Source: Shinella granuli (GTDB lineage Bacteria > Pseudomonadota > Alphaproteobacteria > Rhizobiales > Rhizobiaceae). From it: a stretch of 64,000 nt of DNA. Both the position numbers and the translations under genes were made by a program. The stretch spans positions 518,906-582,905 of the forward strand of contig NZ_SLVX01000002.1 of the NCBI RefSeq assembly GCF_004341885.1, in the 5' to 3' direction. Below the pieces are notes generated by a model. That model saw nothing but the letters and a program-made list of their open reading frames with translations, was not told the DNA's origin and ran no database searches. Positions 38,728-49,083 of this stretch are shown here, one piece after another (within the stretch, counting starts at the first letter, position 1; every line of letters starts with the position of its first letter).

Positions 38728-39366
38728 TCAGCCGAGATCTGCTGCCCAGGCCTTCACGGTGCGGGCCATGGTCGAAAGGTGATCGGCGGCGGTAAAGCCG
38801 GAGACGCTCTTGCGGGGCTTGAGGTCATGGTCACCGTCTTCCAGCCACAGGAAGCGGATGCGCTCCGGCAGCCCATAGCCCGGCACCTCGTCCTTCGTGC
38901 CGAAGGGGTCTCGGGTACCCTGGCAGATGAGGATGGGCGTCGTCAGCGTCATCAGGTGGGCCGTACGCAGTTGCGCCGGCTTTCCCGGCGGGTGGAACGG
39001 ATAGCCGAGGCAGAGGAGGCCGGCGATGCGCCCTTCCGCAAAAAGCCCGTCCGCCACCATGCTGGCGACGCGGCCGCCCATCGACTTGCCGCCGATGACG
39101 AGCGGTCCCGCGGCGGCGAGATCCGTGACGGCCGCGCGAAATTCCGGGTTCAGCGTCTCGGCCCGGGGCGGCGGCCGGCGGCTGCCCTCGGTGCGCCGGG
39201 TGGCCATGTAGGCGAATTCGAAGCGCGCGACGCGCAGCCCCTCGGCCGCAAGAGCCTCCGCTGCCGCGTTCATTGCCGCCGAATCCATCGGCGCGCCGCT
39301 GCCATGGGCAAGAAGCAGGGTGACCGCGGCGTCGTCCCGGCCGGTGAAGAGGAAAGCGCTGCTCAT
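38728..39366 (-). CDS. Alpha/beta hydrolase of the KANL3/Tex30-like type
   Basis: Cytoplasmic protein of 212 residues. LLLAHGSGAPMDS, nucleophile elbow GGKSMGGR, acid GTRDPFG and histidine DGDHDLKPRK are in order. This is the 'dienelactone hydrolase-like' bacterial family whose substrate is unknown. It is followed upstream (in its own direction) by the 56-aa gene with about 45 bp between. Confidence 0.85.
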   Translation of the reverse strand: MSSAFLFTGRDDAAVTLLLAHGSGAPMDSAAMNAAAEALAAEGLRVARFEFAYMATRRTEGSRRPPPRAETLNPEFRAAVTDLAAAGPLVIGGKSMGGRVASMVADGLFAEGRIAGLLCLGYPFHPPGKPAQLRTAHLMTLTTPILICQGTRDPFGTKDEVPGYGLPERIRFLWLEDGDHDLKPRKSVSGFTAADHLSTMARTVKAWAADLG

Positions 39367-39412
39367 CGCTGCTCAGGTCATTCGCGGCGAGGTCCGGCGT
39401 GGGCGCGACCGC

Positions 39413-39583
39413 TCACTTGGCGTGATCCTTGACGTCGCCGGGGGCGATCGGGTCGCTGGCCGGAAAGGTCTCCTCCAGCGCCTCTTCCAGATAATCGTCC
39501 TGCTCGGCTTCGGCCGACTTATGCTTCTGCCGGGCGCGTTCCTCCTCGAGCGACGCTTTGGGACTGTCCTTTTCCGTCGGCAT
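39413..39583 (-). CDS. Small conserved hydrophilic protein (56 aa)
   Basis: MPTEKDSPKASLEEERARQ ... LEEALEETFPASDPIAPGD. The motif LEETFPASDP is familiar from short uncharacterised rhizobial proteins. ATG 39583 has GGGAG 7 nt upstream. No function is known to me. Confidence 0.75.
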   Translation of the reverse strand: MPTEKDSPKASLEEERARQKHKSAEAEQDDYLEEALEETFPASDPIAPGDVKDHAK

Positions 39584-39647
39584 GATCGTCTCCCTCAAAA
39601 TGGTTTCACCCTTCTAAGATAGGGTATTTTCGCGCCCGGGCGAGGGG

Positions 39648-40640
39648 TCAGTTTTCCGGCAGCGCGAGCTCGACGATGACGGGCAGGTGGTTCGAGCCGA
39701 AATTCGGGCCGACGCGGTGTGCCCGCACGGAAATATCCGGCGAGACGGCGACATGGTCGATCGAGGCGCCGATATAGCCGATCGTATCGAACCTCGGGCT
39801 GAAGCGCGTGACCGGCTGCAGCCAGCCGCCCGCGGTGGAGGCAAGGCCTGCCTGCCTGAGGAAGGTGCGGAAGAAGGGCGACCAGGTCGGCGTGTTCCAG
39901 TCGCCTGCGGCGATGACCGGCGCCGTCTCGAGATCGCCGCGCACCGCATCGGCGGCGGCCGAAAGATAGGCATTGCGGTCGCGCCACTGCCACGGCCGGC
40001 GCGGCGTTTCGGGGTGGAAGGCATAGAGGAACAGCGGCTTGCCGCGCATGTCCAGTTCCAGCCGCAGCGGCTGCTTGTAGGCGCGTTCCTCGATGAAGGC
40101 GCGCTTCAGCGCGGTCTCCGAGCGGATCGGCAGGGCGGAGAAGACCTTGATGGCATCCCGCGCGAGCGTATCGCGGCTGCTTTCGTAGGCATAGAGGCCG
40201 GCGGCGGCGAGCGCCTGCTCCCAGCGCGCGGTCGTCTCCTCCAGAATGACGATATCGGGTTTTTCCCTGCGTAGCAGCGCGATGAAGGCCGCCGGATCCT
40301 GCACATTCTGTCCGAAGAGATTGGCGGTCAGCACCTTCAGGCCGCTGGTGGCGGCAGAGGTCCGGGCGGTCGGCACGTCAGCCGCCGGTATCAGGGCGAT
40401 GGCAAGGCCGACGCCGGCAATCACGATCGCCTTCAGGCGCCGCGTCACCAGGGCCGCGACGACGAGCAGGCTGCCCGCGGCGATGACATAGGGCCAGGCG
40501 AAGGTGAGCAGGTCGACGAGCCAGAACCGGTCCGCGGCAAGCACGACGATGCTGACGGAAAAGAGGTAGGCAATGACGCCCGGCAGGACGAGGGCGCGGT
40601 AGGCAAGGGCAATCGGCCCGCGGCGCGGCGCTATCGGCAT
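39648..40640 (-). CDS. Membrane-anchored endonuclease/exonuclease/phosphatase family protein
   Basis: It has 330 residues with about three N-terminal membrane segments, then an EEP (DNase I-like) domain: TANLFGQNVQD, IVILEET (metal-binding Glu), AAGDWNTP, and a terminal SNHLPVIVEL histidine. ATG 40640 with AAGGAA upstream is favoured over an ATG-type start 7 codons earlier. The substrate could be nucleic acid or phosphodiester lipid; it is not decidable. Confidence 0.85.
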   Translation of the reverse strand: MPIAPRRGPIALAYRALVLPGVIAYLFSVSIVVLAADRFWLVDLLTFAWPYVIAAGSLLVVAALVTRRLKAIVIAGVGLAIALIPAADVPTARTSAATSGLKVLTANLFGQNVQDPAAFIALLRREKPDIVILEETTARWEQALAAAGLYAYESSRDTLARDAIKVFSALPIRSETALKRAFIEERAYKQPLRLELDMRGKPLFLYAFHPETPRRPWQWRDRNAYLSAAADAVRGDLETAPVIAAGDWNTPTWSPFFRTFLRQAGLASTAGGWLQPVTRFSPRFDTIGYIGASIDHVAVSPDISVRAHRVGPNFGSNHLPVIVELALPEN

Positions 40641-40897
40641 CGACTGTTCCTTCTGCATCACGGGACGGCAGGTCGATTCCCGTAACGGGAGGCTTGCATG
40701 TACCTCGCCCTTTCCGACACCGCAATGACATCATGCTTCAGCCCGCAGGTTCGCGGGAGAGATCGCGCCATCGCGGCAGCCTTGGAATGATTTTTCCTTC
40801 TCTCGTCCGTTTCGGTTTCAAGTTTGGCATGGCTTTCCAAGCAGTCGCTTGCGCGAAAACAATCGCGGTCATAGGTCTGCGGCGAAAAGGAGGGACC

Positions 40898-41356
40898 ATG
40901 AACATCATCGAGACGCCGGATATGTGGGTATTGTGCCTGAAACGCCGCCTCCGCATTCCCGAGATCCGGCAGGCGGCGGCGGAACTTGCACCGATCATCG
41001 AGAAGGCGATCGGCGATCACGGCCTCACCGTCGCCGGCCCCTGGACCTTCCTAGCCCATGGCCTTCCGAAGGACGGCAGGACGCCATTCGACTGGCATAT
41101 CTGCCGCCCGGTGGAGAGGCCGGAAGAATACGCAGGCGCGGTGGAGCTGCGCCATCTCGAACCCACCATCGTCGCCTCGCGGGTCCATCAAGGATCCCTG
41201 CGCACGCTCTTCACCCAGGGTTATGCACCGCTGGTCGCGGAGATCGAACTGTCGCGGCACGTCTTTTCCGGCGAAAGCCGGGAAGTCTATCACGGCTGGA
41301 ACGGGCCGGGCGCCACCTGCCACAGGATCGAGATCCAGTTCGAACTTGCCCGCTGA
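40898..41356 (+). CDS. Hypothetical protein, GyrI-like effector-binding type
   Basis: It has 152 residues, starting MNIIETPDMWVLCLKRRL, with GPWTFLAHGLPKDGRTPFDW and EIQFELAR. The layout resembles small SOUL/GyrI-like ligand-binding proteins, but this is a weak recognition. AAAAGGAGG precedes the ATG. The 257-bp gap upstream (40641-40897) holds the divergent promoters and no gene. Confidence 0.7.
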   Translation: MNIIETPDMWVLCLKRRLRIPEIRQAAAELAPIIEKAIGDHGLTVAGPWTFLAHGLPKDGRTPFDWHICRPVERPEEYAGAVELRHLEPTIVASRVHQGSLRTLFTQGYAPLVAEIELSRHVFSGESREVYHGWNGPGATCHRIEIQFELAR

Positions 41357-41362
41357 ATGAAA

Positions 41363-41392
41363 AACCCCGGGGATCGCTCCCCGGGGTTCTGC
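41363..41392. terminator. Bidirectional terminator between the GyrI-like gene and nrdJ
   Basis: AACCCCGGGGA and TCCCCGGGGTT make a perfect 11-bp stem with loop TCGC. Both sides carry T-rich/A-rich flanks. It separates two convergent genes. Confidence 0.85.
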
Positions 41393-41418
41393 TTTATCCT
41401 GTTGCCGAAGGGCCGCAA

Positions 41419-44400
41419 TTAGCTGCAGCCGCTCGTCGAGCCGCAGGTGTCGCACTTCTCGCAGGTGCCGTTGCGCACCATCGTGAAGTTCTGGCACTCG
41501 GAGCACATGTTGCCGGTGTAGCCCTGGGCGATGGAGCGCATGCGGCGCTCGTTCTCCAGCTTCTTGGCATCGGCCTTGGCGCTGGCGGCTTGGGCGGCGG
41601 CCTTGTCGGAGAAGAGGGCAGTGATGCTCTCGGTTGCTTCCTCGGCCGTTTCGTCCGCGATCTCCTCGGCAAGTTCGGCCGCGCGCTCCTCGTAGTCGCG
41701 CTTGAAGGCGACGATCTCGGAGGAGGAGATCGCCGTCACCGGCTCGATCTTGCGGGCCGCGCTGCCGGCGAACGAGGTGATGTTGCTGACGGACGAGGCC
41801 TTGGCCGGGGCGGCGGTGGCGGCGCCCTTGGGTTCTGCCAGCGGGCGATCGCCGCCCTGGCCGCCCTGGATGAGCGTCGGCTTGTGGCCGCGCGTCCAGC
41901 CGGTCGAGATCAGGTTCGTCTTGCCTTCCTGGATGCCCTTGCCGAGCGCCGTGTTGGAGAAGTCGGACGTATCGACATGGGCAAGGTCGTGGCGGCCGAG
42001 ATAGGAGACGGCAAGCTCGCGGAAGACATAGTCGAGGATCGACGTCGCGTTCTTGATCGCGTCGTTGCCCACGACGATGCCGGCCGGCTCGAACTTGGTG
42101 AAGGTGAAGGCCTCCACATATTCCTCCAGCGGCACGCCGTACTGCAGGCCCAGCGAGATGGCGATGGCGAAGTTGTTCATCATCGCGCGGAAGGCGGCGC
42201 CTTCCTTGTGCATGTCGATGAAGATCTCGCCGAGGCGGCCGTCGCCGAATTCGCCGGTGCGCAGATACACCTTGTGCCCGCCGATGACGGCCTTCTGGGT
42301 GTAGCCCTGGCGGCGGTTCGGCAGCTTCTCACGCTCGCGCACCACGCGCTCGATGATCTTCTCGACGATCTTTTCCGTGACCGCCACGGCCTGGGCGGCG
42401 GCCGGGCTTGCGACCAGCGCCTCGATGGCGTCATCCTCGTCCTCCGCGTCCTCGATCAGCGAGGCGTTGAGTGGCTGGGACAGCTTCGAGCCGTCGCGGT
42501 AGAGAGCGTTCGCCTTCAGCGCGAGCTTCCAGGAGAGCATGTAGGCGTTCTTGCAGTCCTCGACGGTTGCCTCGTTCGGCATGTTGATCGTCTTGGAGAT
42601 GGCACCCGAGATGAACGGCTGGGCGGCCGCCATCATGCGGATGTGGCTTTCGACCGAAAGGTAGCGCTTGCCGATCTTGCCGCAGGGATTGGCGCAATCG
42701 AAGACCGGCAGGTGTTCTGCCTTGAGGAAGGGCGCGCCTTCCAGCGTCATCGCACCGCAGACATGGATATTGGCGGCCTCGATCTCCTTCTTCGTGAAGC
42801 CGATATGCTCCAGCAGGTTGAAGGACATGTCGGCAAGCTGTTCGTCCGAGACCTTCAGCACGTCCTTCAGGAAGTCGGCGCCGAGCGTCCACTGGTTGAA
42901 GGCGAACTTGATGTCGAAGGCGGACTTCAGGCCGGCATTGACGGCCTCGATCTTGTCTTCCGGAAAACCCTTGGCCTTCAGCGAGCCGGGGTTGACGGCG
43001 GGTGCCTGGTTGAAATTGCCATGGCCGACGGCATAGGCCTCGATCTCGGCGATCTGGCTTTCCGAATAGCCGAGCGTGCGCAGGGCTTCCGGAACGGCGC
43101 GGTTGATGATCTTGAAGTAGCCGCCGCCGGCGAGCTTCTTGAACTTCACCAGCGCGAAGTCGGGCTCGATGCCGGTGGTGTCGCAGTCCATGACGAGGCC
43201 GATCGTGCCGGTCGGCGCAATCACGGTCGTCTGGGCATTGCGGTAGCCGTGCTTCTCGCCGAGTTCGACGGCCTTGTCCCAGGCGGCGACGGCATGGGCG
43301 ACAAGCGCCTCATCCGAGCAATCGGCATGGACGAGGGCGACCGGGTTCACCGAAAGGGCCTCGTAGCCGGCGGTCTCGCCATAGGCGGCGCGGCGGTGGT
43401 TGCGCATGACGCGCAGCATGTTGTCGCGGTTCGGCGCGAAATTCGGGAAGGGGCCGAGTTCGCTGGCCATCTCGGCCGAGGTTGCATAGGCGACACCGGT
43501 CATGATGGCGGTCAGGCTACCTGCGATGGCGCGGCCTTCGGCCGAATCATACGGAATGCCCGAGGACATCAGCAGGCCGCCGATATTGGCATAGCCGAGG
43601 CCGAGCGTGCGGTATTCGTAGGAGAGTTCGGCGATCTGGCGCGACGGGAACTGGGCCATCATCACCGAGATTTCGAGCACGATGGTCCAGAGACGGACGG
43701 CGTGTTCGTAGTCGGCGATGTTGATCTTCTTCGTCGCCGCATCCTTGAACTGCAGGAGGTTCAGCGAGGCGAGGTTGCAGGCCGTGTCGTCGAGGAACAT
43801 GTATTCCGAGCACGGGTTCGACGCGCGGATCGGGCCGGCGGCCGGGCAGGTGTGCCAATCGTTCATCGTCGTGTTGAAGTGCAGGCCCGGATCGGCCGAG
43901 GCCCAGGCGGCGTAGGAGATCGATTCCCACAGGTCCCGCGCCTTCAGCGTCTTCATGACCTTGCCGTCCTTGCGGGCGGTGAGGTGCCAGTCGCCGTCAT
44001 TCTCGACGGCGCGCAGGAAGTCGTCCTTCAGCGAGACGGAATTGTTCGAGTTCTGGCCGGAGACGGTGAGATAGGCTTCCGAATCCCAGTCCGTGTCGTA
44101 GGTCTTGAACTCGATGTCCTTGTAGCCCTGCTTGGCGAACTGGATGACGCGCTTGATGTAGTTTTCCGGAACCTGGTCCTTCTTGGCGGCACGGATCTCG
44201 CGCTTGAGGGCCGGGTTCTCGGCGGGATCGAAGCAGGCGTCGTTGTCGGCCGAGCAATTCACGCAGGCCTTCATGATGGCCTTGAGGTGCTTGGCGACGA
44301 TCTTCGAGCCGGTGACGAGGGCCGCCACCTTCTGCTCTTCCTTGACCTTCCAGTTGATGTAGTCCTCGATATCGGGATGGTCGATGTCGACCACGACCAT

Positions 44401-45237
44401 CTTGGCCGCGCGGCGCGTCGTGCCGCCCGACTTGATGGCGCCGGCCGCGCGGTCGCCGATCTTCAGGAAGCTCATCAGGCCGGAGGAACGGCCGCCGCCC
44501 GAAAGCCTTTCGCCTTCGCCGCGCAGGTGCGAGAAGTTGGAGCCGGTGCCGGAGCCGTATTTGAAGAGGCGCGCCTCACGCACCCAAAGGTCCATGATGC
44601 CGTTCTCGTTGACGAGGTCGTCCTCGACGGACTGGATGAAGCAGGCGTGCGGCTGGGGATGCTCGTAGGCGGACTTGGACTTGGTAAGCTTGCCGGTGAA
44701 GGGGTCGACATAGAAATGGCCCTGGCCGGGGCCGTCGATGCCGTAGGCCCAGTGCAGGCCCGTGTTGAACCACTGCGGCGAGTTCGGGGCGACGCGCTGC
44801 GTGGCGAGCATATAGGCGAGTTCGTCCTTGAAGGCGGCAGCGTCTTCCTCGGAAGCGAAATACTTGCCCTTCCAGCCCCAGTAGGTCCAGGTGCCGGCGA
44901 GGCGGTCGAAGACCTGGCGGGCGTCGGTTTCCGAGCCGTAGCGCTCACCCTCGGGGAGCGCCTTCAGGGCTTCGGTGTCCGGCACGGAGCGCCACAGGAA
45001 GGAGGGGACGTCGTTCTCCTCGACCTTCTTCAGGCGTGCCGGCACGCCGGCCTTGCGGAAATATTTCTGCGCGAGGATGTCGGCGGCGACCTGGGAGAAC
45101 TGGGCCGGCACGTCGATATCCGCAAGGCGGAAGACGATGGAGCCGTCCGGGTTCTTGATCTCGCTCACGGCCTTGCGGAATTCGATTTCCGCATAGGCCG
45201 ACTGGCCGGGTTTGGTGAAACGACGTTCTATGCGCAT
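41419..45237 (-). CDS. nrdJ: Adenosylcobalamin-dependent (class II) ribonucleotide reductase
   Basis: Makes deoxyribonucleotides using B12. It has 1272 residues, the long alphaproteobacterial form. The active-site loop has PCSEYMFLD and the finger-loop region [17 protein letters not shown]. The C-terminus has a zinc-ribbon-like cysteine set ([20 protein letters not shown]) used for re-reduction. ATG 45237 starts [11 protein letters not shown]. No cobalamin riboswitch was recognised upstream, but a NrdR-box-like palindrome is present. Confidence 0.97.
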   Translation of the reverse strand: MRIERRFTKPGQSAYAEIEFRKAVSEIKNPDGSIVFRLADIDVPAQFSQVAADILAQKYFRKAGVPARLKKVEENDVPSFLWRSVPDTEALKALPEGERYGSETDARQVFDRLAGTWTYWGWKGKYFASEEDAAAFKDELAYMLATQRVAPNSPQWFNTGLHWAYGIDGPGQGHFYVDPFTGKLTKSKSAYEHPQPHACFIQSVEDDLVNENGIMDLWVREARLFKYGSGTGSNFSHLRGEGERLSGGGRSSGLMSFLKIGDRAAGAIKSGGTTRRAAKMVVVDIDHPDIEDYINWKVKEEQKVAALVTGSKIVAKHLKAIMKACVNCSADNDACFDPAENPALKREIRAAKKDQVPENYIKRVIQFAKQGYKDIEFKTYDTDWDSEAYLTVSGQNSNNSVSLKDDFLRAVENDGDWHLTARKDGKVMKTLKARDLWESISYAAWASADPGLHFNTTMNDWHTCPAAGPIRASNPCSEYMFLDDTACNLASLNLLQFKDAATKKINIADYEHAVRLWTIVLEISVMMAQFPSRQIAELSYEYRTLGLGYANIGGLLMSSGIPYDSAEGRAIAGSLTAIMTGVAYATSAEMASELGPFPNFAPNRDNMLRVMRNHRRAAYGETAGYEALSVNPVALVHADCSDEALVAHAVAAWDKAVELGEKHGYRNAQTTVIAPTGTIGLVMDCDTTGIEPDFALVKFKKLAGGGYFKIINRAVPEALRTLGYSESQIAEIEAYAVGHGNFNQAPAVNPGSLKAKGFPEDKIEAVNAGLKSAFDIKFAFNQWTLGADFLKDVLKVSDEQLADMSFNLLEHIGFTKKEIEAANIHVCGAMTLEGAPFLKAEHLPVFDCANPCGKIGKRYLSVESHIRMMAAAQPFISGAISKTINMPNEATVEDCKNAYMLSWKLALKANALYRDGSKLSQPLNASLIEDAEDEDDAIEALVASPAAAQAVAVTEKIVEKIIERVVREREKLPNRRQGYTQKAVIGGHKVYLRTGEFGDGRLGEIFIDMHKEGAAFRAMMNNFAIAISLGLQYGVPLEEYVEAFTFTKFEPAGIVVGNDAIKNATSILDYVFRELAVSYLGRHDLAHVDTSDFSNTALGKGIQEGKTNLISTGWTRGHKPTLIQGGQGGDRPLAEPKGAATAAPAKASSVSNITSFAGSAARKIEPVTAISSSEIVAFKRDYEERAAELAEEIADETAEEATESITALFSDKAAAQAASAKADAKKLENERRMRSIAQGYTGNMCSECQNFTMVRNGTCEKCDTCGSTSGCS

Positions 45238-45863
45238 TGTCCGTTGTCCTTCGCTGCCGCATCCTGCCTCAAAAACAGGGCGCAATTTATCCCCGTCCGG
45301 CCGCAATAGCTTGCAGCCAGCCCAAATCGTCCAGTCCGTGCGGGAAAGCCGATCGATCTCGACTTCCTGTATCTTGTGCTGAGTATGGCTGCAAATACTA
45401 AATATAGTATCAACAGCTTCCTTTTTCCAGCCCAATCGGATGCGGTGGCGTTTCAGGAAAACGTGCGCGAGAAAACCCGTGCGGCGAGCGGATCATCCAC
45501 CCGGCCACATGCGCATGATACGCGATTTCATGATGAGAACCGACCTCGTAACACTCCGGTCCAGTCGCCGCCGCAACTTGGATTTCATTAACCTCATCTG
45601 GCCGATTCCCGTCAAGGGCTGGTTTGTGAAGGAAGTTTGAACGCTACATCTTGTGCCTGTCGGCTGTGGAAAATGGGGACATCGCCGGATGCCTGAAAAA
45701 TCAGCGGGTTCCGGGCAAAAGGGGGGAGGCGGCGGCACGCGGCTGTGGAAAAGCGAGAAAAATTACAGGTAAATTTCCGGGGTCTTTTCCACCCCCCGAC
45801 TTCAGGGAATAGCCACCCGGACGGAGTTGTGATCCGTGGATAAAGTGATTCTCTTCCGTAACG
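45238..45863. other. Long regulatory gap upstream of nrdJ
   Basis: This 626-bp gap has no convincing gene. It holds a NrdR-box-like palindrome and four DnaA-box-like sequences: TGTGGAAAA at 45665-45673 and 45744-45752 (both inside an identical CGGCTGTGGAAAA), TTTTCCACC at 45785-45793 and CGTGGATAA at 45835-45843. Poly-G and AT-rich patches alternate. Confidence 0.5.
45395..45410 (-). promoter_or_regulatory. NrdR-box-like palindrome
   Basis: ATACTAAATATAGTAT has perfect dyad arms (ATACTA/TAGTAT). It matches 13 of 16 positions of the NrdR box consensus ACACWATATATWGTGT as I know it. It lies ~158 bp upstream of the nrdJ start. A second, much weaker box-like sequence is at 45371-45386. Confidence 0.6.
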
Positions 45864-46445
45864 TCAGAGCGCGTCGAGATTGACGCCGACGGTGATGGCC
45901 CCGATGACGGTGCCGGTTGCCGGGTCGCGGAGCGGCAGGCTCGCCTGGGATTGCATGAGCTGGGTGGACTCGTCGCGCTCCGCCTCCTCTATATGGAGGG
46001 CGCCGGTGCCGAAGCTCTTCTGCCATTTCGCTTCGTCCCCCTGCCAGTAGTCGGAGGTGACGTCGCTCTGGCCGACGTTCAGGCCGCGATTGTCCATGAC
46101 GAAGATTTCGGTGATGAGGCCTTCCGCCGCCTGCTGGCGGCCCTTGAGGTAGAGCGAGAGGGGATTGGAGAGCTGTGCCTCGATCATCGGCCGGTCGGCG
46201 CTGGAAAGCTCGCTGCGCCAGCGGGCGTCGAGATCGTCGATCTCCGCCTGGCCGAGCTCGGCATGGGCGGCGTTCTGGGCGATGACGGCATTGAGGATCG
46301 CGGGCTCGTCAAGCCAGGGACGCACGTTCGCGTCGATGAAGTCGGCGACCGCGGTGACCCGCACGTCCTGCTGCGCGCCGGCCGTCTCGCTGAAGAGCAG
46401 CACGCCGACGAGAGCTGCCGCGATTGCCGGCCTTGCGTAGCGCAT
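45864..46445 (-). CDS. Exported PDC-type sensor-domain protein
   Basis: It has 193 residues with a signal peptide (to about residue 24, TAGAQ). The rest resembles the extracellular PDC/Cache ligand-binding fold of chemoreceptors: EIFVMDNRGLNVGQSDVTSDYWQGDEAKW and GTVIGAITVGVNLDAL. No signalling domain follows, so it is a stand-alone periplasmic sensor domain. The 184-bp gap to gpt has no recognised element. Confidence 0.75.
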   Translation of the reverse strand: MRYARPAIAAALVGVLLFSETAGAQQDVRVTAVADFIDANVRPWLDEPAILNAVIAQNAAHAELGQAEIDDLDARWRSELSSADRPMIEAQLSNPLSLYLKGRQQAAEGLITEIFVMDNRGLNVGQSDVTSDYWQGDEAKWQKSFGTGALHIEEAERDESTQLMQSQASLPLRDPATGTVIGAITVGVNLDAL

Positions 46446-46629
46446 CCGTGCCCATGCCTCCCATCACCGCAGAGGCGCGGTGAATATAAGCACTATCTTT
46501 GTCAGGAATTGCGGAAAGATTAAGCCGGCAGGTGCGGTCCGCATCCACCGGCCATCAGCGAAAAAAAACGCCGGATCAGCATGTTGCGTCGCAGCGCGAC
46601 TGCTGTTTCACGCCGTCGCACATGGCGGC

Positions 46630-47127
46630 TCAGCCGCGCGTGCCCTTGGCGATCGGCTCCTGGTAGGTGAAGCCCATATCCCAGGGGAAGTAGATCCAGG
46701 TATCCTGGCTGACCTCGGTGACGAAGGTGTCGACCAGCGGGCGGCCCTTCGGCTTGGCATAGACGGCGGCGAAATGCGCCTTCGGCAGCATGGCGCGCAC
46801 CTCGGCGGCGGTCTTGCCGGTATCCGTCAGGTCGTCGACGATGAGGATGCCTTCGCCACCTTCCTTGCTGAGCTCCTCCGAGATGCCCTTCAGGACATGC
46901 ATTTCGCCCTGCGAGACATAGTCATGATAGGAGGCGACACAGACGGTCTCGATGACGCGGATGTTCAGTTCGCGCGAGACGATCGCCGCCGGCACGAGGC
47001 CGCCGCGGGTGATGCAGACGATCGCCCGCCACTCACGCCCGCCATCCGCCAGCCGCCAGGCAAGCGCGCGCGCGTCGCGATGAAACTGATCCCAGGATAC
47101 GGGGAAGGCTTTGTCGGGCAGCGACAT
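46630..47127 (-). CDS. gpt: Xanthine phosphoribosyltransferase
   Basis: Purine salvage: xanthine/guanine + PRPP to nucleotide. It has 165 residues. PRPP-binding motif [14 protein letters not shown] and the base-binding region [10 protein letters not shown] near the C-terminus are present. ATG 47127 has AGGAG 8 nt upstream. Confidence 0.95.
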   Translation of the reverse strand: MSLPDKAFPVSWDQFHRDARALAWRLADGGREWRAIVCITRGGLVPAAIVSRELNIRVIETVCVASYHDYVSQGEMHVLKGISEELSKEGGEGILIVDDLTDTGKTAAEVRAMLPKAHFAAVYAKPKGRPLVDTFVTEVSQDTWIYFPWDMGFTYQEPIAKGTRG

Positions 47128-47195
47128 GGCGGGCTCCTGATAGGCAGAAAAAGAAGATTCCCTCTCCGTAGCGCAGTTCGGCACCCATGAAAATC

Positions 47196-47222
47196 ATCGC
47201 CCGGCCGCAGAAGCCGGGCGAT
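47196..47222 (-). terminator. Terminator after the universal stress protein gene
   Basis: ATCGCCCGGC and GCCGGGCGAT pair over 10 bp around a 7-nt loop. On the minus strand it is followed by GATTTTC. It lies 27 bp past the stop of the stress protein gene. Confidence 0.75.
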
Positions 47223-47248
47223 CCACAGCGAAGTCGCGGCGATACGGC

Positions 47249-48091
47249 CTACCGCGACATCAGCGTCGGCACGCGGGCATGGCGCATCATGGCGCTGGTG
47301 ACGCCGCCGAAGAGGCGCTGGCGCAGCCGCGAATGGCTGTAGGCGCCCATGACGATGAGGCCGGCATCGATGTCCGTCGCGCGCCGGTTCAGCACCTCGG
47401 CCACCGAATGGCCGCCGGAGGCGCCGGAGGCGACCGTCGTCTTGACGCCGTGGCGGGCGAGCGTCGCCGCAAGCTCGGCGCCGCAGAAATCGCGCGACTG
47501 CATGGCGTTTTCCGGCGGGTCGACGGTGAAGATCTCCACCTCCTTCGCGCCCGTCAGGAAGGGCAGGGCGTCGAAGGCGGCGCGGGCGGCCTCGCGCGAA
47601 CCGTTCCAGGCGAGCAGCACGCGCTCGATCGGCGCGGGACCGGCCGGGGCGTTGGAGACGAGATAGAGCGGGCGGCCGCTCTCGTAGAGCAGGTCCTCGA
47701 TGTCCTCGCGCGCCGGGCCGTCGAGATCGGGGTCGAACTGGCCGGCAATGACGATGTCGGCGCCGCGCGCACTGTCGATGACGCCGGCGGAGGCATAGCC
47801 GGCGGTGCCGGTGAAGAGGCGCCATTCATAGGAGATGTCGTCGCGTTCGCAGCGCGACTTGAAGGCCTGCTCGACCTCGCGCGACTGGCGCTGGGCGCGC
47901 TCCTGCAGGTCGAGCACGGCGTTCGGGTCGGGATATTCCATGGGCGCGATCAGCGTGACCACGACCGGCGCTTCCGCATGGATGCCGATGACATGGCCGC
48001 CCGTCTCGCGCGCAAGCGCCAGCGCGTGGTCCGTCACCTTGCCGGCGTCCTCGGCGGCGCTCAGCACCGCCACGATGGTCTTGTAGGTCAT
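47249..48091 (-). CDS. Tandem universal stress protein
   Basis: It has 280 residues with two UspA folds. The second half has the ATP-binding type motif GAYSHSRLRQRLFGGVTSAMM; the first half lacks a clear GXG. ATG 48091 has AGGAGG 7 nt upstream. General stress role inferred from the family. Confidence 0.9.
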   Translation of the reverse strand: MTYKTIVAVLSAAEDAGKVTDHALALARETGGHVIGIHAEAPVVVTLIAPMEYPDPNAVLDLQERAQRQSREVEQAFKSRCERDDISYEWRLFTGTAGYASAGVIDSARGADIVIAGQFDPDLDGPAREDIEDLLYESGRPLYLVSNAPAGPAPIERVLLAWNGSREAARAAFDALPFLTGAKEVEIFTVDPPENAMQSRDFCGAELAATLARHGVKTTVASGASGGHSVAEVLNRRATDIDAGLIVMGAYSHSRLRQRLFGGVTSAMMRHARVPTLMSR

Positions 48092-48156
48092 TTCGGCCTC
48101 CTGTTCTGGGTCTCTGGAAGCATGCGCCTGCCGTTGTCGCCAAACCTTGATCGGGA

Positions 48157-48912
48157 TCAAGACACGGCCTTGGCCGCGGCGATTTCGGCAATCATCTGAA
48201 GTATATCACGTTCGGCTGCTTCCGCCGGAGCGTCTTCGCGGCTGCGGATGACGATTTCCGTCGAGAAGCGGTTCTCGCTGAAGCGCGGATAGGAGCCGAT
48301 GCTGGTTTCGGGATGCTTCTTCTGGATCTCCGCCAGCGCGCTGCCGATGTCGCCCTCGCCGAAGGGCGAGGCGACGGAGCGCGAGAGCATCGGCACGCCG
48401 CCTTCAAGCTTCGGCACGACGGTGCCGAGCATGGCGGTGAAGACCTGCGGAACGCCGGCCATGACATAGACATTGCCGATGTGGAAGCCCGGCGCCGTCG
48501 AGACGGCGTTCTCGATATGGACGGCCCCCTCGGGCATGCGCGCCATGCGCTGGCGCGCCTCGTTGAACTCGACGCCGCGGCGCTCGTACATGGCGCCGAG
48601 TAGCTGCATGGCGAGTGGATCGTGCCGGCAGGGCACGCCGAAGGCCTTCGAGACGGCATCCGCCGTGATGTCGTCATGGGTCGGGCCGATGCCGCCGGAG
48701 GTGAAGACGTAGGTATGGCGGGCGCGCAGCGCATTCAGCGCCTCGACGATCGCGTCCTCGTCGTCGCCGACGATGCGCACCTCCTTGAGGTCGATGCCCG
48801 CGAGGAAGAGCATGTCGGCAAGCTGGCCGATATTCTTGTCCTTGGTGCGCCCGGAGAGCAGTTCGTCGCCGATGGCGAGCATGGCGGCGGTGGCGATGGG
48901 GCGGGAACTCAT
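48157..48912 (-). CDS. CinA-like competence/damage-inducible protein (MoaB/Mog fold)
   Basis: It has 251 residues. [18 protein letters not shown] and [22 protein letters not shown] are the molybdopterin-binding (MoaB/Mog/CinA-N) signature. Only the N-terminal CinA domain plus a short tail is present; the C-terminal amidase (PncC) domain is absent. Such stand-alone proteins are common in rhizobia; the substrate is uncertain (nicotinamide nucleotide or ADP-ribose pyrophosphatase is known for the family). Confidence 0.9.
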   Translation of the reverse strand: MSSRPIATAAMLAIGDELLSGRTKDKNIGQLADMLFLAGIDLKEVRIVGDDEDAIVEALNALRARHTYVFTSGGIGPTHDDITADAVSKAFGVPCRHDPLAMQLLGAMYERRGVEFNEARQRMARMPEGAVHIENAVSTAPGFHIGNVYVMAGVPQVFTAMLGTVVPKLEGGVPMLSRSVASPFGEGDIGSALAEIQKKHPETSIGSYPRFSENRFSTEIVIRSREDAPAEAAERDILQMIAEIAAAKAVS

Positions 48913-49083
48913 GGGCGCTCTCTGAAGTTCGGACAGAAATGCCGACCGGAAGGGACGGCATTGTCAATGGCGGGTGAACAGTCTGTCGACCGGGCAGCCG
49001 CTGGGGGACCGCCACCCCGAAGTGCTACATCCAAGGGGACGCCGCGATCAAGCGGAAAGGCATCATCGAAACAGGAGACGACG

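Noticed and set aside
40849..45309. A 1486-codon open frame antisense to nrdJ
   Set aside because: Same effect: it mirrors nrdJ, which has full-length homology, and its product is low complexity.
45238..45500. Cobalamin riboswitch upstream of nrdJ
   Set aside because: I looked for the B12-box-type sequence and a long structured leader and could not find one; the palindrome fits a NrdR box better.
45661..45843. Replication origin from the DnaA-box-like cluster
   Set aside because: There is no AT-rich unwinding region, no typical neighbour such as hemE, dnaA or parAB, and the sites are mostly imperfect.
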